This document shows, one piece after another, positions 11,476 to 22,430 of a stretch of DNA of 64,000 bases. Position numbers and translations under genes: made by a program. Position 1 is the stretch's first letter. Each line of letters begins with the position of its first letter. The notes under the pieces were generated by a model that did no database searches, had not been told where the DNA came from, and saw nothing but the letters and a program-made list of their open reading frames with translations. The DNA is from Hyperoodon ampullatus (taxonomy: Eukaryota; Chordata; Mammalia; Artiodactyla; Ziphiidae): contig OX457070.1 in NCBI GenBank assembly GCA_949752795.1, forward strand, positions 38,899,185 through 38,963,184. The letters run 5' to 3'.

Positions 11476-11827
11476 GGACAGTAACTCTGAAGTGTAATCT
11501 CTTTCCCTTGGTCTTTCAAGGTCAGGATCACTCAAGGGTATTGTAGACTGGAAGTAGCTCCGTCTGGAGTCAAGAAGAAGCAACAGGCACTGTGGAAAGA
11601 GGGACACACTGTGCTCCCTTTTAAGATAGGCAATGGCTTGGCTAACTCCATGAAGTACATAATTGCCTTCAACAGTAGAAATGATTATTAGTTGCCACAC
11701 AGATAAAAGAAAATGAGATATGGAAAGATACTTGATTAATTGGCAGGTCAGTAATGTGCTTTGGAACATAAAATATTTATTTGTATTTAACATTTTATGA
11801 GTGAAAACTCTTTATGGAATAAAGTCT

Positions 11828-12203
11828 TTTTTAAAATTAATTAATTAATTAATTAATTTTTTGGCTGCTTTGGGTCTTCGTTGCTGCATGCAGGCTTTCT
11901 CTATTTGCACGGGCTTTCTCTAGGTGTGGGGAGCGGGGACTACTCTTCGTTGCGGTGCACAGGCTTCTCATTGCGGTGGCTTCTCTTGTTGCGGAGCACG
12001 GGCTCTAGGTGTGCGGGCTTCAGTAGTTGTGGCACATGGGCTTAGTAGTTGTGGCTCACGGGCTCTACAGTGCAGGCTCAATAGTTGTGGCACAAGGGCT
12101 TAGTTACTCCAAGGCATGTGGGATCTTCCCGGACCAGGGCTCGAACCTGTGTCCCCTGCATTGGCAGGCAGATTCTTAACCACTGCAGTACCAGGGAAGT
12201 CCC
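11828..12203 (-). mobile_element. Long CHR-family SINE
   Basis: About 375 bp. The plus strand begins with an AATT-rich tail then GGCTGCTTTGGGTCTTCGTT, runs through repeated GTTGCGG/GTTGTGG-CACGGGCT modules, and ends at the tRNA-like head (GGGATCTTCCCGGACCAGGG, then GGCTCGAACC, then CCAGGGAAGTCCC). Imperfect flanks (ATGGAATAAAGTCTT at 11814 versus ATGGAACAGTCTTA at 12204) look like a decayed target-site duplication. It shares the head with the short CHR copies but has a longer, module-built body, indicating a separate subfamily. Many CpGs have decayed to TG/CA, so it is older than most short copies here. Confidence 0.9.
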
Positions 12204-12517
12204 ATGGAACAGTCTTATTGAGAGAAATCTTCCAGAGTTTGCTAGAATGGTCACATGCACAGAAAGAGGAGTGGGACAGATAAATGGGGACCAGACTGGG
12301 TGAGGTCGGTGCTGGGGGGAATCCAAGGTGGTAACTTTAGAGACCAGCAAGGAATGGAGGCTTCTCGTGTATTCTTCTCTCAACTCCCCATCCCCTCTCT
12401 GAAATCTGATGGCTGGGCACAGCTGATGTTAAAACTCTGCTGGGGATTTTGCTTTCTGATAGAATTTCTAGTGAGTCTTAGGAGCTGCCACAGCCCTCAC
12501 CTTGCTTTCTAGTCCAA

Positions 12518-12574
<57 letters not shown>

Positions 12575-12994
12575 TGAGATATGAAGATGCATTTTGTGGG
12601 AGGGAAGTGGGAGGAGCAGGGAAGGGTCAGGACGCACCTTCTTTCCAGAAGGCTTGAGTTCAGCACTTGTAGGGCTGGTCGGGACTAATAAGGCGAGTCC
12701 TTCTCTCCGATAACCATTTATTCTGCCCAAACTTGTTACCTTTTTTGTTTTGTTTTAATTATCTCTGCTGCTGAGAATGCTTTGACTACATTGTAAAGAC
12801 GTGACAGGTAGTAAAAGAGTGTGGATGAAGCAATCGTGGAGCTGATAAGTTTTATTCACTCCTCACATTAAATATATGTTCATTAAACAAGGGCTCGTTT
12901 GCAGAGAGACAGTGGGAGCTGGAAGCAGAAGGAGAGAAAGGACTGAAGTGTGTTGATGCCTGTTATTCAATCCCACATCGAGCTCAGTGGGAGT
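12204..12994. other. Unique noncoding sequence around a TG microsatellite
   Basis: Apart from the dinucleotide repeat at 12519-12572, no gene or repeat family is recognised. Confidence 0.5.
12519..12572 (+). repeat. (TG)27 microsatellite
   Basis: 54 uninterrupted bases of TG, ending at GAGTGAG. Length and purity suggest it is polymorphic. Confidence 0.98.
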
Positions 12995-13232
12995 CAGCCT
13001 AGCGGAATGGTTACAAGTGTGTTAACTCTGCACCCAACTGCTTGGGATTACTTCCTGGCTCTGCCCCTCATGAGCCAGGTACCCAGGGTCATATTACTTA
13101 CTGTCCCTGCATCTCAGTTTTTCCTTCTGCAAAAGAGGTACAATAAGAGCACCCGTCTCATATTGGATTGTTGGGAAACTTAAACAGCTGTACAGTGCTT
13201 GGCACATAGTACGTGCCCAGTACATATTAGCT
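12995..13232 (+). repeat. MIR SINE, nearly full length
   Basis: The order matches a complete MIR: GCGGAATGGTTACAAGTGTG (tRNA-like part), CTTCCTGGCTCTGCCCCTCA, CTCAGTTTTTCCTTCTGCAA, then GTACAGTGCTTGGCACATAG near the 3' end. Confidence 0.85.
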
Positions 13233-13329
13233 CTCTTTAGTATCCCTGCCATGTTTCTCCACCCAGTTGATACACTAAACTGCCTACTTTTATCGCTAGG
13301 TATTCTTGGAATTCACTCAAGGACATCTT

Positions 13330-13960
13330 TTTTTCAATAAATATGTATTACCATTGCCAGTCACTTTACTAGTTGCCGGGAATGATCAGGACAAACGAGA
13401 CAGCTGCCCTCACAGAGCTTATGGTCCAGCAGAGCAGAAAGATAGTTAACAACTGAATACAGTAGAGTAAGATGAGTGCTCAGCGTGAGGGTTTACATGA
13501 GTCGTGGGAAAGGCCAGGGCAGGAACTGCCTGAGTCCAGATGTCAGGGGAGATCCCTGAGTTGGGATCTGAAGGACAGGTTGCAGAGAGCCACCGGGAGG
13601 AGGTCAGGGAGCAGTGGCATGGGGAAGCTGGCAAAAGCAGCGTAGGTAAACTCCCAGAGGGAGGAAGGAGCAGGCGCAGGGTCTAGGGGTTAAAGAAGGC
13701 CAGAGTGGCTGGACCTTAAGAACTGCAGGAAAGAAAATGGTAGAGGGAAGGCAGGAGGGACTGGCAGAGCTCAGCCACGTGAGGTGTGGTTAGCCATTCA
13801 AGGAAGTGGCGTTTATGCTGAGAGTCATGGGAAACCACTGGTGGATTTAAAGCAGGACAGTTAGATGTGATGAGATGTACATTTTGCAAAGGTGACTAGA
13901 CTGGAAGGGTGAGAGGCAGAGGGGAGAGGGGTGTACCTGGATGGTAAGGAGCCAGCGATT
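13330..13960 (-). repeat. L2 LINE 3' fragment
   Basis: The plus strand starts at the reverse-complemented 3' terminus (CAATAAATATGTATTACC, then GCCAGTCACTTTACTAGTTG and CTCACAGAGCTTATGGTCCA). It continues through GATCCCTGAGTTGGGATCTG, GGAGCAGGCGCAGGGTC and GAAACCACTGGTGGATTTAA. This co-linear run of L2 landmarks makes it the best-preserved L2 in the window. Confidence 0.8.
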
Positions 13961-15439
13961 ATGATTGTGATTAAGGTGAGGGGCAGGGGAATGAGCAAGC
14001 TCTGGGGCAAATTATCCTCCAGTGTCCATCAGCCAAACAGTGGTCTCTTGAACAATTGCTAGGGTCCAAGGAAGGCAGGTCATGTGCTCTAGCGTAACAG
14101 GAGCCTTCCTAAAACTGGAAGCCCACCTGTGAGCTCTAGGAGCCAGCTCCAAGAGCGTTTTCACTTCAACCCTCCAGTGTTAGGTTCCTCCTCTACCTGC
14201 CAAAAGGAAGTGTGTCAAGAGCACTTTAGGAGAAAACACACTAGCAGTTTCTCTCCCTTCACCCCCTCTGTCTCTGCCTCCGTGACAGTGAGAACGCTGA
14301 GCCGTGGAATCCTTTGCATTTGGAGAAAGCATGCACGAGAAGTACCGACCACTTTTCCTTCCAACTGCGCCAACCTCAGGCCTAGACACACATAGGGTGT
14401 CACTCAGTGCACATCGACTCACCCGGTCCCACTGATCACCATTTTCTGTCCTCCTGAAGAGGGGCCAGGGTCTGGGGACATGATGTTTCTGTGATTGCCA
14501 CATTCTCCTTTTCCATCTGCTCAGCTTCGATCAAGGTAATGGCGATTGGGCTTCCATGGAGGAGAGGACATTTCAAGAGGAAGCCACAGCTGACTAACCC
14601 AAGATGCTGGGCTGCAGCCAGAGGAACAAAATGTGGAGTTTGATCCCAAGCTTGTCATTCAGCTCAACTGCCTGTCAGGCCCCTAGGGTTCCCAGACCTA
14701 CAGGCTGCCATTTGGACCAACATTTGGGAAGCAGGATGCTTGTGGAATCCATTTTGGGTTTGGCAGCCAGAACAAAGAACTCAGTTGGAATGGAGCAAAG
14801 AGGTGTAAATGTAGCCCAGAGCAGGGGGCTACCAGGTGTCTCATTGCTGACCCTTCTGCGGCAAGGGTAGGGTGTTTGGTGGGAGGGTGTATGTAAGGAG
14901 ACCAATTAAACCTCCACAACAAGCCCAAAGAGGGTGAGCCAAATTGCAGTTGAGGTCTCTCAGTCATCTGCCTCCCAGAGATGAGTAAACCCAATCTTTG
15001 TTCATCTGTAGGTCAAAAGGGTTTTTTGTTCTGCCCTGTACATCGAGGGCACGTGGGAGGTGACGTGGACCTCTTGCATATCTACGGGCGTCAGCACAAT
15101 CTCCTTAGCCCCTACAGATAGGATGTGCTATTACCTGGGACTTCGGCTAAAGCAAGCTTGGCTACCAGTGCTCCCCATAACCTACATCCTAAAGAACGTG
15201 GGCCTTTGCCGGCAAATCTCCGTGAACAGTCTTCCCAGCCCCCATCCCATATGCACGCTCACACACACACCCCAGTGAGCCCTGTTCTGCTTGAAAAACC
15301 TCTAAAATATTCTCTGTCCTTCATATGCGAGGGGGAAAACCCTTTAGGCGTTAGATACTGCAGTAATTTCTATATAATGGAGTAAATACTATACTGTAAT
15401 AATTAACTTGTAAACCTTGAAATAACATTTACTGTAATT
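13961..15439. other. Unique noncoding sequence
   Basis: No repeat family or gene is recognised. Open frames at 14129-14395, 14180-14503, 14604-14870 and 14698-14994 overlap on opposite strands and lack domains. Confidence 0.5.
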
Positions 15440-15720
15440 TAGACCAAATATGAATTGTGAGTAATGGAGCTCGATCCAACATGAAATCATTTGCAGGGCG
15501 CTTTAAACATATGCCTGGAAAAGAAAAAGCAGCAGTTCCCGTCGTTACCAAAATGGGCCCAGGCGAGGCCCTCACGCTGGAAGTGCATGCAGCTGCCATT
15601 ATTTTGAAATATCTTGTTAGCATTTTTTTTCCCTTCTCAATAAATTGCTTCCCTCTTACTTTTTTCCTAAACTGTCCTTTCAGGCTGTCAGAAGTAGCCA
15701 TGAGTTTTGTTTTGTTCTGA
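15440..15720. promoter_or_regulatory. Candidate conserved noncoding element
   Basis: Repeat-free block that retains CpGs outside any SINE (for example GGAGCTCGATCC, GGGCGCTTTAAA, CCCGTCGTTACC and CTCACGCTGG). It also has a long pyrimidine-rich stretch at 15610-15680. CpG retention outside an island can reflect constraint. Both strands carry roughly 90-codon frames here, neither with a recognisable domain. Confidence 0.3.
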
Positions 15721-16595
15721 ATTTAGTTTTTACCCAAATGATTGCGAATGCTCTAGGCAAAGCTAACATTTTAAAGCCTGGGCAAGAATCTTGGAGTTAG
15801 GTAGAAGGCAAGAAGGTTCTTGGGGTGCCTACATCAGCAGTAAACTGTGGATGCTTCTGAAAAGTGGATCCATGAGACAAAGCTGTTCTGGTCACCATGG
15901 TGCCAGGGCCCTGGGACACCCAGAAAGTAACATGCCTTTTGATGATTCAGCATGTCACGCCTTTGCTTCCAAATCCCTTTTCCATAGGCTCCCTCAGCCT
16001 CTGAGGAAGTCATGGGTGGGGCAGGGGCGCAAAGGTAGATTTGTCTTCCTGACAAGCCACACCTCCCTTATGCATTAAAGGCAAGGAAGGGACTTGTATT
16101 TGCTTAAACGAAATGAAATTGCTGGTTTTCTAGGTCAAAAGCAAGGTAGTATCAGCGATACCATATGGGTCAACCAAATACGAAGGGCAGGTATGTGCCT
16201 TGTGACGTCAGACCCCGTACCTTCCCCTGAGCCACTGCTTAGGCTCCAGATTCAGTTAAAAGGTGCCTCTGGTGGTCTCGTGTTGCTTAGCTCTCAACCT
16301 GCCCTTCTCAGAGTCACATTTTTGAAAAGCATCATCTATCCTTCACTTACCTTTCTAGCTCTCTCTCTCACTGGTCTACAAACCTTTTACTCTAATCAGA
16401 CTAAACCACTTTTTTTTGCTTTTGTTTTTTAATCCACCATCTCCAACTCTGATACTTGGTGCTTTCAGGTCCCTGCTCCTCCAGAATGCCCTTTTGGCTG
16501 ACTTACGTTCTGTACTTAACATTACATCTTTTGAAGATACAATTAAACTCTGCCTTTTCTCTAATGCCTTTCTTGAACAAAGAGTGTTTAAGCTG
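15721..16595. other. Unique sequence with a possible L2 fragment
   Basis: The pyrimidine-rich part at about 16220-16560 (including CAGGTCCCTGCTCCTCCAGA, then ATGCCCTTTTGGC) weakly resembles plus-strand L2. The rest is not assigned. Confidence 0.35.
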
Positions 16596-16792
16596 GGAAT
16601 AATAATAGCTGGCCTTCACTGAGCACTTACTGTGTGTTGTTGATCATTGACTGGGGGCATCATATGGATTATTTTATCCGCTCTTCACAAAACACATTCG
16701 AGGCAGGTACTATTCTCACCCTATTTTAGAGATGAGAAAACTGACACATACACTAAGGTTTAGTAATGTGCCCAGGGTCACAGGGCTAGCCT
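16596..16792 (-). repeat. MIR SINE relic
   Basis: CACTGAGCACTTACTGTGTG, then TTTTAGAGATGAGAAAACTG and AATGTGCCCAGGGTCACAGG follow the reverse-complement MIR order. Confidence 0.85.
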
Positions 16793-17130
16793 GCCAAAGG
16801 ATTTCTCTTTGGCAGTCATGGCCTGGAGTTGACAACCATATTCTTGCAAAGGACAGTCAGTCTAAGAGCAGTCACAAGAGCCATCACCAGATACTTCAAG
16901 GATTGAATGGAGAAAAGGGATAAGATATTTGTATGTTTTTCAGAGAGATCCAGGAGCCCTGCAAGGTGTCAGTTTATCACAATATCCAAATCATTCCAGG
17001 TCTTTGAAAAATGAGCTATGTAACTACTGAAAATGGAATAGGTGGCCACCTGAGAATGACTGAGATGCCTGTCACTGGAGATATTCAAGTGGAGACTGTG
17101 GATATGGGATTCACATACAAATGGTCTCTT

Positions 17131-17216
17131 AGGCAGAACAGCTTGGTGGCTAAGAACATGGGCTCTGGAATACACTGGATGGGTTCAAAATCCCAACTCC
17201 ACATTTATGGTCTGTA
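17131..17216 (+). repeat. MIR SINE 5' fragment
   Basis: CTTGGTGGCTAAGAACATGG, then GCTCTGGAATACACTGGATG and GGTTCAAAATCCCAACTCCA match the MIR tRNA-like 5' part ('agtggttaagagcacgggctctggagtcagactgcctgggttc'). Confidence 0.8.
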
Positions 17217-17327
17217 CTCACACATTTTTTTCCAACACACACCCCCTCACACACACCTACTTTTAGTTTCTTGAATTCATGCCTACTACTTAACACTTGT
17301 CAGACCTTAATAAAGATATGAAGCCCT

Positions 17328-17440
17328 TTGATCTGGGGATATTGTTAAAATGCAGATTCTGATTCAGTAGGCCTGGGTGGGACCTGAGGCTTCGAGGTGA
17401 TACTGAGATGCTCTGGTACAAGGCCACCCTGAATGGCAAG
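17328..17440 (+). mobile_element. MER5A hAT-Charlie MITE fragment
   Basis: TTGTTAAAATGCAGATTCTG, then ATTCAGTAGGCCTGGGTGGG and ACCTGAGGCTTCG are diagnostic MER5A segments. The termini are eroded. Confidence 0.85.
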
Positions 17441-17520
17441 GCCTTATATCGTATGCCTAACCTCTACCTCCAAAATATTGTGATATTAACAATTTCCCCT
17501 ATTATATTTTAGGTAAATAA

Positions 17521-17547
17521 TGATTGATTGATTGATTGATTGATTGG
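17521..17547 (+). repeat. (TGAT)n microsatellite
   Basis: Six full TGAT units and a partial one, ending TTGG. Confidence 0.95.
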
Positions 17548-17839
17548 ATATACTCTCCAACCTAAGACGGCCAAGTTTTGATGATAAGAAAATCCTTCAA
17601 GGGCCCACTCCCCAACATGACCCACGCATATCACTCTTTGCCTTCATGCCAACTAATACATTGTTAAAAAATTCTGTGTGGTTTCCTTCTTTTACTCTTT
17701 TATGAAAATTGCTCTGACATCTCTCATAGTGTTTGCCAGCAGAGATTTTAATTGGGACATGGATAAGGTTTTGAGCAAATGGTAGACAGTGGGAATTTAA
17801 GCCAGCGGTTTCAATGACCGATGTCTCTGCAGAGATAAA

Positions 17840-18260
17840 TTATTTTAGGGGAAGATACACATTCAAATCCGTCAAACTATTCCAATACATTTTTATCAGT
17901 TTTTATTTTCAAATAACATCACACTGATGCATGAGTTATTTTTTTTACCTTCTGTATTTAGAGCAAGTGATCACTGAACTCTCACTTCTCGAGAGACCTG
18001 AAAGCATTAATGCCCTTCTTTCTCTTGTAAGTCGTTGGCATCACAGATGGGTTTTTGCTCGACACTGGATCCCAGAGACTTCTGTGTGTGCATCCTGATA
18101 TTAACACAATGGATTGAAATCATATTTACGGTTTTCTTTTTCAGAGGAGGATCGGAGATGGGGGAGTTGAATGCTTTTAAGCAGTTTTTCAAGAAACAAA
18201 TGGCTACATTTTTGAAATGCCAGCTATTACCAGTCCGCAGTTCAGACTCTAGGAAGACTC
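17840..18260. promoter_or_regulatory. Candidate conserved noncoding block with a good splice acceptor
   Basis: Repeat-free, AT-rich sequence. At 18125-18144 there is a pyrimidine tract ending TTTTTCAG, a good 3' splice site in form. The sequence after it (from 18145) has an open frame that continues for about 40 codons but no recognisable protein. It may be part of a noncoding transcript or simply a conserved element. Confidence 0.3.
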
Positions 18261-18631
18261 ACTAGCGTTTGCTCAGGTCCCCCCCTCCCTGGAAACAGTG
18301 TAGGAATTACACTCTGAGATGTGACTGTTGAAACAGACTCAAAGTCAATGTGCATAATTAGTTACCACAACAGTGGTTAATGTGCCCTGAAATATTCCCA
18401 GCTCCCCTCAGGCCTGGGGCTTGATGGTTGATATTCAGATTTTCTTGATAAATGTCTTAGATGCTTTGCTTATACCATTTCCTCAAATGCTTCTGGGTTA
18501 CAATGCATGTGTTTTCCCTCTTCGTGTAGATGTAGGACCGGATGGAAGAAGGAAAGCCTCAGAAGGCTGTCACATTACAGCTGTGATGGGTTTAAATAAC
18601 GTCCTAGCCGGTTATAGCTAAAAAGGGCTAT
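18261..18631. other. Unique noncoding sequence
   Basis: No gene or repeat family is recognised. Confidence 0.5.
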
Positions 18632-18795
18632 AGTAATCATCTCCCTGGAGTTCAACCCACTCATTTTATAAATGAGGAAATGGAGGCTCAGAGAGGTAGA
18701 ATCAAATGACTCCACCAGGGTCACACAGCTAATTAGTGGCTGAGTCAAAATGCAAGCCCAATTCCCCTGAATTGAAATCCTGTGCCGTTTCTGTA
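18632..18795 (-). repeat. MIR SINE relic
   Basis: TTTTATAAATGAGGAAATGG, then AGGCTCAGAGAGGTAGAATC and ACCAGGGTCACACAGCTAAT match the reverse-complement MIR core closely. Confidence 0.9.
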
Positions 18796-18946
18796 TCAAA
18801 GTGGACTGCTTCTCTTGCGTGTCCCTGCTGCAGTGGGAAGGACTGATTTCTTGTCTGGAGTCACCCGATTCTCCTAGCATTACCCCAGGCCATGCCCAAC
18901 TGCTTCTCCAGTCCTCCGCTCCAGGGAGGGGTAGATTTTCCACATC

Positions 18947-19177
18947 TGCCCCTCCTTTTTTTTTTTTTTTTCGGTACGCGGGCCTCTCACTGTTGTGGCC
19001 TCTCCCGTTGCGGAGCACAGGCTCCGGACGCGCAGGCTCAGCGGCCATGGCTCACGGGCCCAGCCGCTCTGCGGCATGTGGGATCTTCCCGGACCGGGGC
19101 ACGAACCCGCGTCCCCTGTATCGGCGGGCAGACTCTCAACCACTGCGCCACCAGGGAAGCCCTGCCCCTCCTTTTTT
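18947..19177 (-). mobile_element. CHR-type SINE with target-site duplication
   Basis: Body 18961-19162, with a pure T tract, then CGGTACGCGGGCC, ending CCACCAGGGAAGCCC. TGCCCCTCCTTTTT is duplicated at 18947-18960 and 19163-19176. Most CpGs are intact, indicating a relatively recent insertion. The 127-157-codon frames overlapping it are SINE-derived. Confidence 0.96.
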
Positions 19178-19589
19178 GACAGCATTGCCCTCCTCTGTCC
19201 TGAAACTCTGAGCTCTCTGCTACCGCACATGCTCAGAGGCCTTCCAGTGTGCCTGTGACCCACAGCTGCCCTCGTTACTCTGAGTTCTATGTCCTACAGT
19301 TTGGTTGATTTTTGCACCTTCTGTGTCAAGACTTCTCCCTTCTCCATCTCATTCCCTTGGGTTGTGCTCTGTTGTGACACTAGAGACGATGGATAATGTG
19401 TTGTCACCTGCCCAGGTCATGTACTTGCCCTTGAGCAGCACCTCCAGCAATGATCCAGAGGAGTGACCACCATCCTGGGGGTTGGGTGCACCATGGACAG
19501 AGGGTGCAGAGGTGAGGATTGTTCATGAAACACCCAGACGTTTCCCTCTGTGTGCAGCTAACCACAGCTCCGCAACGCTCACCCAAGGA
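19178..19589. other. Unique noncoding sequence
   Basis: Nothing recognisable apart from generic open frames on both strands. Confidence 0.5.
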
Positions 19590-19870
19590 GTATCAGCCCT
19601 TCTTGGATGTGCCAGGCACTGTGAGGGTCCCGATGTGAAAATGATGTGGTTCCTGCCATTATGAAGTGTACAGAAGAACAGGGCAACATGAAAAGATACT
19701 GAATCGCAGTCCAGCAGAGAGTCGTGTAACCACAGGGCTGGTCCCCTGAGGGGGTCAGAGCGAGCTTTGTATTCGAGGCGGTGGTTGGATTAAGCCTTAA
19801 ATGACAGCGAGGCTCGTGTTGACTTATCTGTGGGGTTTGGGGATGCTGAGGAAGGGTTGGGGTGGGTACA
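19590..19870 (-). repeat. L2 LINE fragment
   Basis: TTCTTGGATGTGCCAGGCAC followed by TGTGAGGGTCCCGATGTG and GGTTCCTGCCATTATGAAGT matches the reverse complement of the L2 3' end. The remainder is diverged. Confidence 0.6.
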
Positions 19871-21064
19871 AAGGGACAGGTATTGCAGGGATGAAACAGC
19901 ATGGACAGAGTCAAGCGTCAGGAAGACATAAGACTGCTTGGTAGGACAGGATGATGCCCAATAGCCTCATCTCAAAGTGACTCTTGCCTGTATTGACACA
20001 GTGTGCTGGCAGAGCAGGCCTTAGTGGAGCGAGCCTAAAGGCAAGCCCACACCCCCGTCTGGAGACACAGCCCCTCACACCTTATCTCCCCACAGGCCTC
20101 GTCCCCCCATCCCATCCCGGGCCGCTCTTGGACTCTGCTCTGGCCTTGTGCTTTCATTCTATCCTCACTAGTGGCCCCTCTCTTGCATCTGGCCAGATGG
20201 TTCTGTCCTTCCTTCTGCCTCCCCAGCCTGGACTCTTCCTTTAAGAGTCCAAGCCCTCCCTCCTCCTCTGTGAAATCTTCTCTAAACACTTCATAATGGG
20301 TAGAAGACTCTCACACCACCAACTTGGTCTACAAAAACTGACCATTTCATAATTTTCTTTAAATCAAATAAAATCTGACTCTAAGCTGCTGTCTGCCCAG
20401 AATAATGGTAAATTCAATCTCAGTGATTATTTCTCCTCCTTCCTGGGGGTTCTAAGTCTCCCTGTAGCTGGAAAAAGGAGGAGGAGCCTCTGGTTTTCAA
20501 TCCACCATGCTTATTTCAGATCTGTTCTCTCTCCAAGCCCATGTCCTTCTGGAAGGTGGGTGACTCTGTCGCTCTCAGGCTTTGCAGAGCCTGCAGGACC
20601 TAGACTGGGTGGGGGGTCCCACTGCCCAGGGTCCAACTTTCCTGGGGAGACCACACAGCTGTTCTTCTCTGAGGCCCTGCACTCCTGGGAGTGGGGCATG
20701 GGTCTCTGCCTTCCTGGGACTTGCTAGCATCCTTCTTGTCCCAGTCTTGGAGCCATCTCTCCTCTCTCTAGCTCCCTCAGAACTACTCACTTCTCTCTGT
20801 GCCCCAGGAGTTTGCAATAACCCCTTATTTATGAATGTAGGCTTTCATGGAAGACAAGAAGAGGGGGCACTTCAGAACCTTCAGCTTCCAACCTGCTACC
20901 CAAATCTTCCAGAGCCAAGGGGGCACCCAGGGCTTGGCTCCCTTCTCAGGAGAGGTGGCAGTTTGCAAGAGAGAAGAGAATACACAGAGAATGAAACTCA
21001 AACTCAAATTAAATGTCAATAAGTTGTCTGGATCACAGTCCTATCCATCTTTTGAATTCTAGAT
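19871..21064. other. Unique, relatively GC-rich noncoding sequence
   Basis: Includes 146-codon (20582-21022, plus) and 80-codon (20575-20817, minus) frames on opposite strands. Neither has a recognisable domain or consistent splice signals. No CpG island is visible. Confidence 0.45.
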
Positions 21065-21232
21065 TTAGATAAGTTACCTGCCTAGACTAACTCTCCCTGC
21101 CCTAGTTTCCTTATCTATAAAATGGCAATAATATTAATAATTACTTCCTAGGGTTGTTTAAGAATTAAATTACTTAATACCTGCAAGTTACATAGAACAG
21201 TACCTGGATGATAGTTAAGCTCTTACAAATTG
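21065..21232 (+). repeat. MIR SINE 3' half
   Basis: CCCTGCCCTAGTTTCCTTAT, then CTATAAAATGGCAATAATAT, ACTTCCTAGGGTTGTTTAAG and ACATAGAACAGTACCTGGAT follow the MIR order. Confidence 0.88.
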
Positions 21233-22237
21233 TGAGCTGCTTCATCAGTTATTATCCGTTTGACCATTAACATGCCACAGAGGACTGATAACGATTTTAT
21301 TATGAGATTGGTGGTAAGCGTGCACACACGATTAAAACCCCTTGCCCACTGCAGTGCTCAGTACGTTCTCGCTGATTCTGACTTGACAGAAGGAGCAAGA
21401 TTTGTCCCACGGATCCCAGAGGAGAGTCTGCGCCCTGAATAACTATTCCAACTATTGCTCACCATATGTCCACAACCAAAAAAAATAATTTTGGAGGGCA
21501 GGAAATGAGCACACATGTGCACGTCTGCAGAGAGTTGCCTGCTGAAATCGACACGAAAGACATATTTACCACTGAGGCAAATGCCTTCATGTGTTTGTAA
21601 GTGGCTATTTCTGAACGCCCAAAAGGGAAGAAGAGAGAAGCCAAATTCAAATGGCATCATGTGTTTGTTATTTTGGAACAAGGTTACTTCCTATTAATTC
21701 ACTAATAGCTTCCCTTATGCCTGGAACACTTTAAGGGGGAGAAATGAAGTATTTAAAGGTATTTTAATGATCATGAAAGGCAGAGGCTTAATAGGGCAGG
21801 AAACTACGGTTCTCTTTTTAGTCCCAGAAGGAAAATAATAAGTCTGTAGCTTAGCCTTCCCTGAAGAGTCATAAACTGGACTGCAAAGAGGCAGCCCCTT
21901 GAGATACCCTCTCTGGGTCTCTGCGGCCCCTTAACTGTGGGTCTGTCTGCTGAGGTTTTCAATGTGCTTATTAATTAATGATCACCGCACTGTTCTTAGG
22001 TAGCAGCAACTTGCACGGGGTTCTGGGAGAAGCTGTTTCCCCCTCTGGCATGCAGGGATAGGGACCATCCTGAACAAGCTGGCATATTTAGTCCCACGTT
22101 TCCTGCTGGCTTCCCAGCTCTCCATGGCCGGGTCCACTACTTTCCAACTCTGTCTTCTATTCTTTACCTAGTCAAACACAGAAGTCCCCCATGCTGGTAC
22201 CCACCCCCCTCGCTTCTGCCATCAGCCTCCCTGACTC
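21233..22237. other. Unique noncoding sequence
   Basis: AT-rich first half with no repeats recognised. The sequence at 21940-22060 is more GC-balanced. No gene is supported. Confidence 0.5.
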
Positions 22238-22430
22238 TCATTATTTGCAGTAACCATGTTCTCTAAAGTCACCAGAATACTGAATTAGTGAACACTGAAC
22301 CATTGCTCCTAGGGGAAATTCAGGGTTAGGTTCCTGTGAGCCTCTGGTCCTAACATTTTTGTCAACTAATAAACACAGAATCTTGTTATGCGTATTTCCG
22401 TTTAAAGATACCTTAAAAGCAGCCTACTGA
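22238..22430 (+). mobile_element. Ancient interspersed-repeat relic, family unresolved
   Basis: The string of landmarks AACCATGTTCTCTAAAGTCA, GTGAACACTGAACCATTGCT, GGGTTAGGTTCCTGTGAGCC and TTTCCGTTTAAAGATACCTT belongs to a mammalian repeat I have seen elsewhere, but I cannot name the family with confidence. Confidence 0.55.

Noticed and set aside
18575..19263. Open frames of 127-157 codons on both strands
   Set aside because: They run through the CHR SINE at 18961-19162. The same peptide strings recur at every other CHR copy, so they are repeat translations.
20582..21022. 146-codon plus-strand frame in GC-richer sequence
   Set aside because: No domain, no convincing splice sites, and competing frames on the other strand. 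GC-rich sequence lengthens chance frames.
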